Of a stretch of DNA of 64,000 nt, positions 37,358 to 45,608 are shown piece after piece. The stretch's first letter is position 1, and the number at the start of each line of letters is the position of its first letter. The DNA is taken from the NCBI RefSeq assembly GCF_000478925.1, contig NZ_AP013072.1, forward strand, positions 1,032,501 through 1,096,500, in the 5' to 3' direction. Under the pieces are notes generated by a model that had not been told where the DNA came from, made no database searches, and was given only the letters and a program-made list of their open reading frames with translations. This DNA is from Streptococcus anginosus subsp. whileyi MAS624. GTDB lineage: Bacteria > Bacillota > Bacilli > Lactobacillales > Streptococcaceae. Both the position numbers and the translations under genes were made by a program.

Positions 37358-37957
37358 ATGAAAATAGGATATATTAGGGCATCAACTAAAGACCAAAACT
37401 TAGCTAGACAGATTGAAATGATGAAACAAGAGTGCGTTGAAAAGTTATTCAGCGAAAAAGTTAGCGGTAAAGATATGAACCGTAAAGAATTAAAAAATTT
37501 ATTGGAATTTGCAAGAGAAGGTGATGAAATTATAGTAGCTTCTCTTGATAGATTAGGTAGAGACTATCAAGACATAAAAGAGATTGTCAGACAATTACAA
37601 CAAAGGTGCATTAAATTAACTATAGTTGATGCGCCTTTTTTAAATTTCAATACAGGAAACAATACACTAGATACAGCTATGTTTGATATGTTCCTATCCT
37701 TATTAGGCTACATAGCGCAAAACGAACGTGAAAAAATCTTAGAAAGACAACGCCAAGGCATCCAGTTAGCTAAACAGCGTGGTGTTTATAAAGGCCGCCC
37801 TATCCAATATCATGAACATGCTAAAAATGCTACAGATAGATTAATATACCAAAACGTTAAACGAATGCTTGATGAACAAATTCCTGTTACCCAAATAGCT
37901 AAGGAAAATGGTATATCAAGACAGACAGTGTATATTATTCAGAAAAGAATTAGATAA
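37358..37957 (+). CDS. Serine recombinase (resolvase/invertase family)
   Basis: 199 residues. Catalytic Ser in IGYIRASTKDQNLARQ (S~9), Arg residues in VASLDRLGRDYQDI, the long E helix (YIAQNEREKILERQRQGI), then GVYKGRP and a C-terminal helix-turn-helix (VTQIAKENGISRQTVYIIQKR). Like plasmid and transposon resolvases of Gram-positive bacteria. GGGG precedes the ATG. The upstream ~95 bases could hold its res site; no clear repeat was recognised. Confidence 0.9.
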   Translation: MKIGYIRASTKDQNLARQIEMMKQECVEKLFSEKVSGKDMNRKELKNLLEFAREGDEIIVASLDRLGRDYQDIKEIVRQLQQRCIKLTIVDAPFLNFNTGNNTLDTAMFDMFLSLLGYIAQNEREKILERQRQGIQLAKQRGVYKGRPIQYHEHAKNATDRLIYQNVKRMLDEQIPVTQIAKENGISRQTVYIIQKRIR

Positions 37958-38072
37958 AGAGTAGTTCTTAATTGCAATCAATGGTCTTTTTGTTGATTTT
38001 GTCTAGGTCATTTAGCAGTTGATTTGTCTTAGAAAGGGTAGTTAAATTTATTGTAGGGGGGATTATTTAAAA

Positions 38073-38342
38073 ATGGCATTAGAACAAACACACCCTAGTG
38101 ATTGGAATAAAATTTATATGGAGTTGGCTTCATTGATAGGAAAAGAAAATACTATTCTGTTATACACTCATTATAAAGGAGCTTATATTAATTTTCCCAT
38201 GAGATTGTTATCAAAGGAGGGATTACAAAGAATAGTTTATTCCGAATTTAATGGAAATAATTCAAGAGATATTGCAAAAAAATACGGGTATTCTGTTAGG
38301 CATATTAATAGAGTAGTACAAGAAAAAAGTAGTAGTAAGTAA
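38073..38342 (+). CDS. Mor-type transcription activator-like protein
   Basis: 89 residues. WNKIYMELASLIGKENTILLYTHYKG and the C-terminal helix-turn-helix NSRDIAKKYGYSVRHINRVVQ fit the Mor/C family that activates Mu middle and late genes. Such small Mor-like proteins occur in streptococcal islands. AGGGGGG precedes the ATG at 9 bases. It may control the next gene, 16 bases downstream. Confidence 0.8.
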   Translation: MALEQTHPSDWNKIYMELASLIGKENTILLYTHYKGAYINFPMRLLSKEGLQRIVYSEFNGNNSRDIAKKYGYSVRHINRVVQEKSSSK

Positions 38343-38358
38343 ATGGAGGATGTTATAT

Positions 38359-39078
38359 ATGTTTTGTAAAACATGCGGAAAAGAAGTAAATCAAAATGCT
38401 GAATTTTGTTTAAACTGTGGGGTAAATCCACAAACCGGAAATGCATATTGTTATAATTGTGGAGTAAACACAAATCCAGAACAAGTTGTTTGTGTTGCGT
38501 GTGGAGTTAATCTTGAAAAAAATGTATCACGTAATGCCGACAGTAATGATGCAAAAGCGTTCTGTAAAGGTTGTGGAAGTAAAGTTAATGAAAAAGCCGA
38601 AATATGCACATCTTGTGGTATTAATCCGTTAAACGGACATAATTATTGTCAAAATTGCGGAGCTACAACTACAGCTGAGCAAGAGGTTTGTACATCATGC
38701 GGCGTAAGGGTTAGTGGTAAAGCAAGAAATAGAGAATCTTCTAAATATACGACTTCAGACTCTTCATATAAGTCATATTCAGAATATTATCAAAACGAAT
38801 TTTCTGCTATAGAAAAAAGTAATGAAGAATATCAAGGGAAATTTAACTTGGTGGCATTTTTCTTCACAACAATTTGGTCACTTACGAAAGGTATGTGGCA
38901 GCTAGCAATAATTGATGCCGTCATTTATCTCATCCCTTTTGTCGGAATACCGTTATCTGTAGTTTTTGGTATCCTAGTTGGACGTAAGGCGAACTATCTA
39001 TACTATAGAAAAGAGAAATATGGAGAACAATTACCGAAAGATTGGAGTATATTGTTCGATTTTATTAATCAGAAATAG
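38359..39078 (+). CDS. Four-zinc-ribbon membrane protein
   Basis: The start is ATG 38359 (MFCKTCGKEVNQNAEF); GGAGG at 38345 touches the earlier ATG 38350, so the later ATG has the right spacing. 239 residues. Four CxxC-CxxC zinc ribbons: CKTCG/CLNCG, CYNCG/CVACG, CKGCG/CTSCG, CQNCG/CTSCG, arranged as two double units (~1-120). A Ser/Tyr linker follows, then two membrane helices (NLVAFFFTTIWSLTKGMWQLAII; LIPFVGIPLSVVFGILVG) and a cytosolic DUF2628-like tail. A membrane-tethered sensor or scaffold is inferred. Confidence 0.75.
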   Translation: MFCKTCGKEVNQNAEFCLNCGVNPQTGNAYCYNCGVNTNPEQVVCVACGVNLEKNVSRNADSNDAKAFCKGCGSKVNEKAEICTSCGINPLNGHNYCQNCGATTTAEQEVCTSCGVRVSGKARNRESSKYTTSDSSYKSYSEYYQNEFSAIEKSNEEYQGKFNLVAFFFTTIWSLTKGMWQLAIIDAVIYLIPFVGIPLSVVFGILVGRKANYLYYRKEKYGEQLPKDWSILFDFINQK

Positions 39079-39096
39079 TAGAACACAATTCTAACA

Positions 39097-39143
39097 ATAA
39101 AAGACATAGTACTTTTTTGAAAAAGGTGCTGTGTCTTTTATTA
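39097..39143 (+). terminator. Terminator after the zinc-ribbon gene
   Basis: AAAAGACATAGTAC / GGTGCTGTGTCTTTT near-perfect hairpin ending in T-rich DNA. Confidence 0.85.
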
Positions 39144-39177
39144 TTTACAGTAAAATATATAAAGAAAAACTATTAAA

Positions 39178-39465
39178 ATGGAACATATAGAAAAAGTTAA
39201 AGAAATATTGCAACGCTTAGAATCTCAAACTCCTATTGATTATTCACAGATAGCCAGCGAAAGTTATGAATTATTTGTATCTGAATTAGATAGAAGGCTG
39301 TTACCTGTAAATTGTGATAAATTATTGATAGATGACAAAGTAAGAGTATATTACTATGCTTATGATGAATTGATTGTATATGTCATAACTCATATTAGAA
39401 CAGATATTCCGATTATAACTGGATTATTGGTCGAAAATAAATTACAAGCATATATTATAAATTAG
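39178..39465 (+). CDS. Module protein A2 (paralogue of the 36878 gene), unknown
   Basis: 95 residues. It shares SELDRRLLP and AYDELIVYVI with the 98-residue protein at 36878. It lacks a strong ribosome-binding site. It is followed after 12 bases by the 41-residue hydrophobic peptide gene, then the DUF1643 and 350-aa genes; all four are packed together and likely one transcript bounded upstream by a terminator. Confidence 0.6.
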   Translation: MEHIEKVKEILQRLESQTPIDYSQIASESYELFVSELDRRLLPVNCDKLLIDDKVRVYYYAYDELIVYVITHIRTDIPIITGLLVENKLQAYIIN

Positions 39466-39477
39466 AAGGAGGCAAAT

Positions 39478-39603
39478 ATGTTTTGGAAAAAATTAACACT
39501 AGATATTATTGTATTGATAACAACCTCGTGTTTAAATGAGTTACAGCAAAATAGAAAGGAGAAAAAGAAGGCATATAATGGCAAAAAAACAGTCAAATGC
39601 TAA
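39478..39603 (+). CDS. Tiny hydrophobic peptide, module partner B2
   Basis: 41 residues: MFWKKLTLDIIVLITTSCL then NELQQNRKEKKK and a basic tail. It starts after AGAAGGAGG at 6 bases, the strongest ribosome-binding site in this operon. It shares the MF start, hydrophobic segment, NEL and Lys/Arg tail with the 26-residue peptide at 37180. It overlaps the start of the DUF1643 gene. Confidence 0.5.
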   Translation: MFWKKLTLDIIVLITTSCLNELQQNRKEKKKAYNGKKTVKC

Positions 39604-40102
39604 TATCAAAATAGAAATTATAGAGTCTAGCAATAGACAGCATAGATATGTTCTTAGTAAACAATGGAATAATAAGCCTATGGTTACAGTGCTAACTTTA
39701 TACCCTAGTTCTAGTAATTTGGTAGGAGATGATATGACAATGATGTTAATTACTAAAAATGTTTATAAGCTGGGGTATGGTGGCTTTTATAGTGTAAACT
39801 TATTTTCTAAGTATGATATTGATAAGAAAAACTATTTGAAAGCAACTAATGTAGATAACGACGACCATATATTGGAATGCGTGAAAAAATCATCTGAAAT
39901 AATATTTGCTTATGGCTCATTACCCTTAAAAAATAAACAAGTAGCTTACCGAGTTGATAACCTGTATCATTTGCTCGAAAATAATCAATTAGATGATAAA
40001 ATAAGGTATTTAACAGACGAACATCAAGAGTTTTGTTTTCATCCATTGGCTAGTCAAGTAAGGAAAAAGTGGTATAATGTTAGTAAAAAAGGAGTAAGCT
40101 AG
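39578..40102 (+). CDS. DUF1643 family protein
   Basis: ATG 39578 (MAKKQSNANIKIEIIES) has AGAAGG at 6 bases; the frame also opens at 39536 inside the small peptide gene. 174 residues. DUF1643 features: VTVLTLYPSSSNLVGDDMT, GYGGFYSVNLFSKYDIDKKNYLKATNVDND and the C-terminal FCFHPLASQVRKKWY. The family is common on mobile elements and its function is unknown. The stop overlaps the next ATG context (TAGATG). Confidence 0.82.
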   Translation: MAKKQSNANIKIEIIESSNRQHRYVLSKQWNNKPMVTVLTLYPSSSNLVGDDMTMMLITKNVYKLGYGGFYSVNLFSKYDIDKKNYLKATNVDNDDHILECVKKSSEIIFAYGSLPLKNKQVAYRVDNLYHLLENNQLDDKIRYLTDEHQEFCFHPLASQVRKKWYNVSKKGVS

Positions 40103-41155
40103 ATGGTGAACAATAATGGAAATATTACGATAAGAGAGATAAAAGAAAATATTTTTTATGTATATGAATATCAAAGCAAGCTTATGGATAGTGATTCTGG
40201 AGAAAAACAAGGAAGAAAAGTACGAGTAGGTATATTTGATAATAAAATAGAGAAATATTTCTATCGTAGGCTACTTGCTTGTATAATCATTTTAAAACAT
40301 TCTAAAGAATTTCAAAAATATCATTCTAATATTTTTGAAAATATTATTACTCAAGTAAGAAATGAGAGCTATTTCCCCGAATCTTTGAGTAATTTACAAA
40401 ACATAGACAGCTATATGAGATTTACTCGAAATAATATAGATGATATAGAAATTTCTAGTAAACCAGTAGTATATCTTTTATTTATCCTTATTTCATTCTA
40501 TAACCTGAATAATCTATTAAATGATTTTTATTTGATATTTAATCGTACCTTTACATATGAAAAACAACAATTAGAAATCCAAGATTGGGATAGTTTAATA
40601 AAAGACGATTTCTTATTAAATATGCTTATTTTTGGTCTTGATGAATTGGAATTAAGTGAGAACTCCGAAAAGTACTTTGAGTCACTTCAAGATAAATACA
40701 TAGAAAAGCAAAAATTTTATCATCAAGTGATTAAAAGCAAGGAGCTAAATGTTTCCTCTAAGTTATATAGAAGTATTGATGTGGAAAAGTTCCTGATTGA
40801 AGAGAAAGATAAAATGATATTAGAAAATAACAAGTTATTCGATTACTTAAATGAAATGACAGATGAAGAGAGAGAGGATACTGAGAAATTAATATTAAGT
40901 TTATTTGTATTTGAAATTTCAGATAAGTTAAAACAAGAAATAGCTAACAGGTCAATTCTAGAGGAGTGGGTCACTAGTAAGAAGATTTCTTTACCTGATG
41001 CTCTTAATAAATCAAGAAAAGATGGTTTTAATAACCTAAATGAATATCAAAAGCTTCAGCCTCTAGAACAAATATACCGCTATATAGACGAAGAAATCGC
41101 TAATATCCTTGAAAATAAAAATATATCTTGTAAATTAAAACCTTTCTTCTATTAA
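40103..41155 (+). CDS. Unknown 350-aa protein coupled to DUF1643
   Basis: 350 residues, highly charged and mainly helical, with one hydrophobic patch (PVVYLLFILISFYNLNNLLND, ~120-140) that may be a membrane helix or a buried core. The N-terminus is beta-rich (NITIREIKENIFYVYEYQSK; GRKVRVGIFDNKIEK). No catalytic motif recognised. GGAG 10 bases upstream; directly follows the DUF1643 stop, so the two are translated together. Function unknown. Confidence 0.6.
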   Translation: MVNNNGNITIREIKENIFYVYEYQSKLMDSDSGEKQGRKVRVGIFDNKIEKYFYRRLLACIIILKHSKEFQKYHSNIFENIITQVRNESYFPESLSNLQNIDSYMRFTRNNIDDIEISSKPVVYLLFILISFYNLNNLLNDFYLIFNRTFTYEKQQLEIQDWDSLIKDDFLLNMLIFGLDELELSENSEKYFESLQDKYIEKQKFYHQVIKSKELNVSSKLYRSIDVEKFLIEEKDKMILENNKLFDYLNEMTDEEREDTEKLILSLFVFEISDKLKQEIANRSILEEWVTSKKISLPDALNKSRKDGFNNLNEYQKLQPLEQIYRYIDEEIANILENKNISCKLKPFFY

Positions 41156-41286
41156 CATAAAATCCAATAAATGTCAACCCTGTCTCTGTTTTGAGTTGGG
41201 GGATTTTTTATTTAAGATACGTCATATAATATAACCATCTCCTGCGCAAGAGAAATTATATATTAAAAAAAGGATGGTATCTAAAT

Positions 41287-44034
41287 ATGAGTAGTACCTT
41301 TATCAATGATTTAGTGTGTCAAGTGTGTCAAAATGAAATATCCAATGATGCAATTGTTTCAGAAGTAGGACGAACATTAGGAGTATTAAGTAATTATGGC
41401 ATTCAAAAAATTAATTTGCGTTTTTTAGGTGAAAAATCACCTAAAAATCAAGTGTGTCAATTGATACAAAATATGCTTACTATACTACGTTTAATAAAAT
41501 TCATGATGATTGTAAGACAGGAAATGTAGCAATTAAAGATAGTGATATTTCTTCGTACCGATTTATGTTGATAGATATTGACCCTGAGCGTCCGAGCGGG
41601 GTGTGTGCTACAAAGGAAGAAAAGCAATCTGCCATAACCGTGGCCGATAATATTCTACAATGGTTCGAAGTTAATGGAATAACAATACATCATATAATTA
41701 TTGCAGATTCAGGAAATGGCATTCACTTATTAATACCGTTAAACTTCCTCTCATCAGTTACGACTAAAGATAAAATAAAATTAATTTTAAATTTACTAAA
41801 TCAAAAATTTTCAAATAAACAGTCTAAAATTGATGTTACAGTATATAACCCTAGTCGCATTACTCGCTTATACGGAACACTGAATTGTAAGGGAGAGAAT
41901 ACTTCTGAAAGACCGTACCGTCAAAGTAAACTGCTTTATGTTCCCAACGAGACATCAGATGGTTTAACGGAAGAAAATTTAAATTCACTAATTTCTCAAT
42001 TAAAAGAGACACTCCCTGAGCAAGAAAACAAAACAACAGCTAAAAATGGGGAACAGGTTAATGAGAAACCTTATATATTAATTAGCGAAAGGTGAAGAAT
42101 GGCTAAAATATTATAATTTAGAGTTTCATTCATATAAAGAAGATGAACATGGCACTAAATTATATCCATTCAAAACTTGCCCAATGAAAGAGCATTCAAA
42201 TACTGATAGTGGAGCATGTTTCACCATAACTAAATATGGAAGATGTAGGTTTAAGTGTCTCCATGCTAGTTGCTCAAGTAAAACTATTAATGATTTCATA
42301 TCTAAATATCCATGCCCCGAGGAATTCTTATTAAAAGAATCTTCGACAAGTAGGAAAGAGGTACCAACTCTAGAGGATTTAATTAATGGGAAGAGATACA
42401 ACTTTGGAGATTACGAAGTTAGTAAATCTGGTATATATAAAATCTCTGATAAAAAGACTGAAATCATATCATCCACTCCATTCTTTATTTCCAAAAGTTT
42501 CTTCAATATTGACACAAACCACTTTCAATATGAGTTTCAGTATCTAATTCAAGGTAAAAAGAATACCTAAAAAATATTAGGAATCACTCTATCACCTTAT
42601 AAGATTTCTGATTTAACAAAATTCGGTATTATTTTAGCATCAGCACCTCAGAAAGTTATTGAATATCTGAATTATCAGTTAAAAACAGTCCCTATTCAGA
42701 ATATCCATTCATATGTCGGGTGGAAAACAAACGATTCAGACACATTAACTTTCAGGTTGGATAGAAATTATGGAGATACAGAAGTAAGTCTACTAGTAGA
42801 TAACTCTCTCTTTAATTTGTCGTCACGAGAAACATTTGAAGAATGGAGACAAATGGTCCTTGATAATGTACTTGATAGCAATATGGAGATTGCATTATGT
42901 GTGGGTTTTAGTTCAATCGTACTAGGATACCTAGCAATCACTGATAAGCCTGATATCGGAAGCTTAATCGTCAATTTCTACGGGCAATCAACAAGCGGTA
43001 AGACAACAGCGCTGCATTTAATTAATAGTATTTACTCTAGTCCAGTAAATAACATGTATTCATTCAGTGCTACTCAGAATGCTTTACTTGCTATTTTGAA
43101 TGAAAATAGAGGAGTAGTGACTACAATTGACGAGTTGTCAGCTTCAAGAAGTACAGACCTATCGGAACTATTGTATCAAATCGGACAAGGTCGAAGTCGC
43201 TTACGGCTAAGTTCCTCTTCTACGCTATCTGAACAGCTACGATTCAATACTGTAATCGCTACAACCTCGGAGGTACCGATAGCAAACTACCTTAATTCAA
43301 ATCAAGGATTGCATATGAGATATATAGAACTTTCTTCAGAGGAAGCTTGGACAAAAAATGGAGCTATTGCTGATGATATCAAACTAAGATGTTCTCAGCA
43401 CTATGGAGTAGCCAGTGATGCATTCATGGAAAAAATTTTTAAACATGAACAGGGAACTGGATACATAAAAAAAGTGTATCAAACAGCCTATACTGAACTA
43501 CTAGAGAAACTTCCAGAAAGTAACTTTAAGACCCGAATATGCACACTATATGCCATTATTTATAGTTCTGCAATTCTGGTTAAGGAATTGCTAGACATAG
43601 ATATCGACAAAAAGAGGGTTTGCGAGTTTTTAATAAAGACAGAGAAAGAAACTTTAGATAAAAGAGGTGAAATCCCTTCTGATTTATATGATAAGATAGT
43701 GGATTATACTTTATCTCACGCTGGACTATTCAACATCAAGGAGGGATACTCGATAGGTGGAAAGAAAATAGGAATGATTAAAGCTCAGAAAGGAACGTAT
43801 AGAGTCTATTTCTTCAGAGAGGAGTTCGTCAAGATGTTGAAAAAAGAATTCTCTATTTCTAACGTTGAAAAAGCCATCCAACTGTTAATAAGTCAGAATA
43901 AATGGATAGCGGATAAGAGGCGAAGTGTAAAATATGTAACCTATGAAAATCATAAAATCGCAATGTATTGCTTAGAGTTACCAATGCACTGGAGAAATTT
44001 TGCAATAGAGGCAGAGATAATAAGGGGGTATTAA
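41287..44034 (+). pseudogene. AEP primase-DUF927-like helicase, broken by three lesions
   Basis: Read across frames, this is one ~900-codon replication gene. Frame 1 begins at 41287. Around 41440-41460 it shifts to a frame carrying primase motifs RFMLIDIDPERPSG, IIIADSGNGIHLLIPL and VYNPSRITRLYGT. At ~42070-42090 it shifts back (LAKGEEWLKYYNLEFHSYKEDE, then zinc-like CRFKCLHASC). An in-frame TAA at 42568 follows, then uninterrupted sequence (KILGITLSPYKISDLTKFG) into the ATPase with Walker A GQSTSGKTTALHLI. The helicase part from ~42757 is intact for 425 codons and might still be made. Confidence 0.8.
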
Positions 44035-44036
44035 GA

Positions 44037-44237
44037 ATGGAAACGATAGATTACACTGCACTCATTAAATTGGGGTATAGACAACATACAGCCAAAAATA
44101 TTATTAGACAAGCTAAATGTTGGCTTGTTGAAAACGGGTATGAATTCTATCTCAATAAACGTTGTGGAGTTGTTCCAACCTATGCTGTAGAAAAAATGAT
44201 AGGAATTAAAATTGAAGGGGGCAGTTGTAATGGGTAA
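44037..44237 (+). CDS. DUF3173 protein, probable excisionase
   Basis: 66 residues from ATG 44037 (METIDYTALIKLGYRQHTAKNIIRQAKCWLV) with AAGGGGG upstream. It is a small basic helix-turn-helix-like protein of the DUF3173 family, nearly always found just before a tyrosine integrase. Overlaps the integrase start by 8 bases. Role as directionality factor is inferred from context. Confidence 0.8.
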   Translation: METIDYTALIKLGYRQHTAKNIIRQAKCWLVENGYEFYLNKRCGVVPTYAVEKMIGIKIEGGSCNG

Positions 44238-45438
44238 AACAAAATATCCTTGTGTATATAAAAATGATAAAACTGGATTTTATTACTACAGTGTAGAACT
44301 GGGTGTAGACAGAATTACAGGAAAACGAATTCAGAAAAAATCCTCTAAGTCAGCAAAAGGCAATCCTTTCCGTACAGCTAAAGAAGCGTATGAGGAGGTT
44401 ACCAAAATAAAACTGGAGTATCATAAAGTGAAGAATTATAGTGATTATGATATAACCTATGAACGATTTATGAAAGAAAATTATCTGCCAATGTATGAAA
44501 AAAGCGTAGAACAAGGAACATGGCTTTCTAAACAGCCTGCACTAAACTTGTTAGTTCAGATATTTGGAAAAATAAAGTTAAGGAACATCACTCTTACTGA
44601 TTGTGAAAAATTCAGAGTATATCTTTTGACACATAACCAATACTCACAGAGCTATGCGTCAATGATATATGGAGTATTTAGAAAGACTCTAGATTATGCG
44701 GTAAAAATACAATATCTTGAAACGAACCTTTCTAAACAGACGGATGCAATTTCTAAAGGACGAACAACAGTAGCTTACTGGACTAAGGCAGAGTTTGAGA
44801 AGGTACTGACAAGCTTTTACATAGATGACCTTTATGAGCATATGTCGTTTATCGCAATCTGGTTATATTATATGACTGGAATTAGAGTATCTGAGGGATT
44901 AGCATTAAAATGGGCGGATATAGACTTAGAAAATAAAAAAATGCGAATACACGGTACATTAGAAATGAGAGGTAAAGCAAATTATAGAGTAAAGAGTTAT
45001 ACAAAAACTGTTAGTAGTCAGCGTACTATTTCCTTAGATGATACAACTATTCAACTGTTGGTTAAATGGAAACAGCGACAAGAAAAGCAATATATAGGTC
45101 CGTTCATCATCAGTTATTCAAAAGCACCACTACACCGTTCAACAATTAATAGAATTATTAAGCGTCATGCTGATATCAGCGGTGTCCATCAAATACAGGC
45201 CAAAGGATTAAGACAGAGCCATGCAAGTTATCTTATCAATGAGCATAATATTGATGTCTTAGTTATTTCTCGAAGACTAGGGCATTCAAGCCCAGAGATA
45301 ACACTAAAACACTATGCGCACCTATGGTCAAGGAATGATGAAAGTGTTGCACAAGCTATAGAAGGCGATATTGATATCAAATATGGTGTTGAGAGTAAAG
45401 TAAAGTTTAAAGGTAACCAAGTAATTAAGAAAAAATGA
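44230..45438 (+). CDS. Tyrosine recombinase integrase of the guaA island
   Basis: ATG 44230 (MGKTKYPCVYKNDKTGFYYYSVEL) after GAAGGGGG; 402 residues. AP2-like arm-binding N-terminus, SAM-like core-binding domain (~75-165) and a catalytic domain with R in TGIRVSEGLAL, HxxR-type block GLRQSHASYLINEH, and LGHSSPEITLKHYAHL with the nucleophilic Tyr. All catalytic residues are present. It ends ~160 bases from the guaA attachment site. Confidence 0.95.
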   Translation: MGKTKYPCVYKNDKTGFYYYSVELGVDRITGKRIQKKSSKSAKGNPFRTAKEAYEEVTKIKLEYHKVKNYSDYDITYERFMKENYLPMYEKSVEQGTWLSKQPALNLLVQIFGKIKLRNITLTDCEKFRVYLLTHNQYSQSYASMIYGVFRKTLDYAVKIQYLETNLSKQTDAISKGRTTVAYWTKAEFEKVLTSFYIDDLYEHMSFIAIWLYYMTGIRVSEGLALKWADIDLENKKMRIHGTLEMRGKANYRVKSYTKTVSSQRTISLDDTTIQLLVKWKQRQEKQYIGPFIISYSKAPLHRSTINRIIKRHADISGVHQIQAKGLRQSHASYLINEHNIDVLVISRRLGHSSPEITLKHYAHLWSRNDESVAQAIEGDIDIKYGVESKVKFKGNQVIKKK

Positions 45439-45444
45439 ATATAG

Positions 45445-45487
45445 AAATTAACCCCCAACGCATAAAATTTAGCGTTGGGGGTTAAAA
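45445..45487. terminator. Terminator between int and guaA
   Basis: TTAACCCCCAACGC-loop-GCGTTGGGGGTTAA, a perfect 14-bp stem. Symmetrical, so it may end both the integrase and guaA transcripts. The ~110 bases up to guaA show no gene. Confidence 0.85.
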
Positions 45488-45595
45488 GCAGGGATATGGG
45501 CAGGGAATAACTTAACTAAAAGTTGCGGTAAGTATATGAAATAACGTGTCAATCCTTGTAAAACCAATAAAAAATATTTAAACATTATAGTTGAC

Positions 45596-45608
45596 TTATT
45601 CCCACTCA
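45596..45608. repeat. attR-like site at the guaA 3' end
   Basis: TTATTCCCACTCA, containing the guaA stop and last codons, identical to 33718-33730. Confidence 0.8.

Larger units (their letters stand above)
33718..45608. mobile_element. Genomic island integrated at the 3' end of guaA
   Basis: About 11.9 kb between two identical 13-bp repeats, one being the guaA 3' end. The guaA end is a known integration site for islands with tyrosine recombinases. The integrase and a DUF3173 gene lie at the guaA-proximal end, as expected. Cargo is AT-rich and mostly of unknown function: XRE repressor, TIR-like protein, serine resolvase, Mor-type regulator, zinc-ribbon protein, DUF1643 protein and primase remnants. 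No conjugation or phage structural genes are present, so it would need a helper to move. Confidence 0.85.

Noticed and set aside
41287..41529. 80-aa frame as an independent gene
   Set aside because: It reads naturally into the primase frame after a shift near 41450 and its last ~25 residues are non-coding in character, so it was treated as the first piece of the broken primase-helicase.
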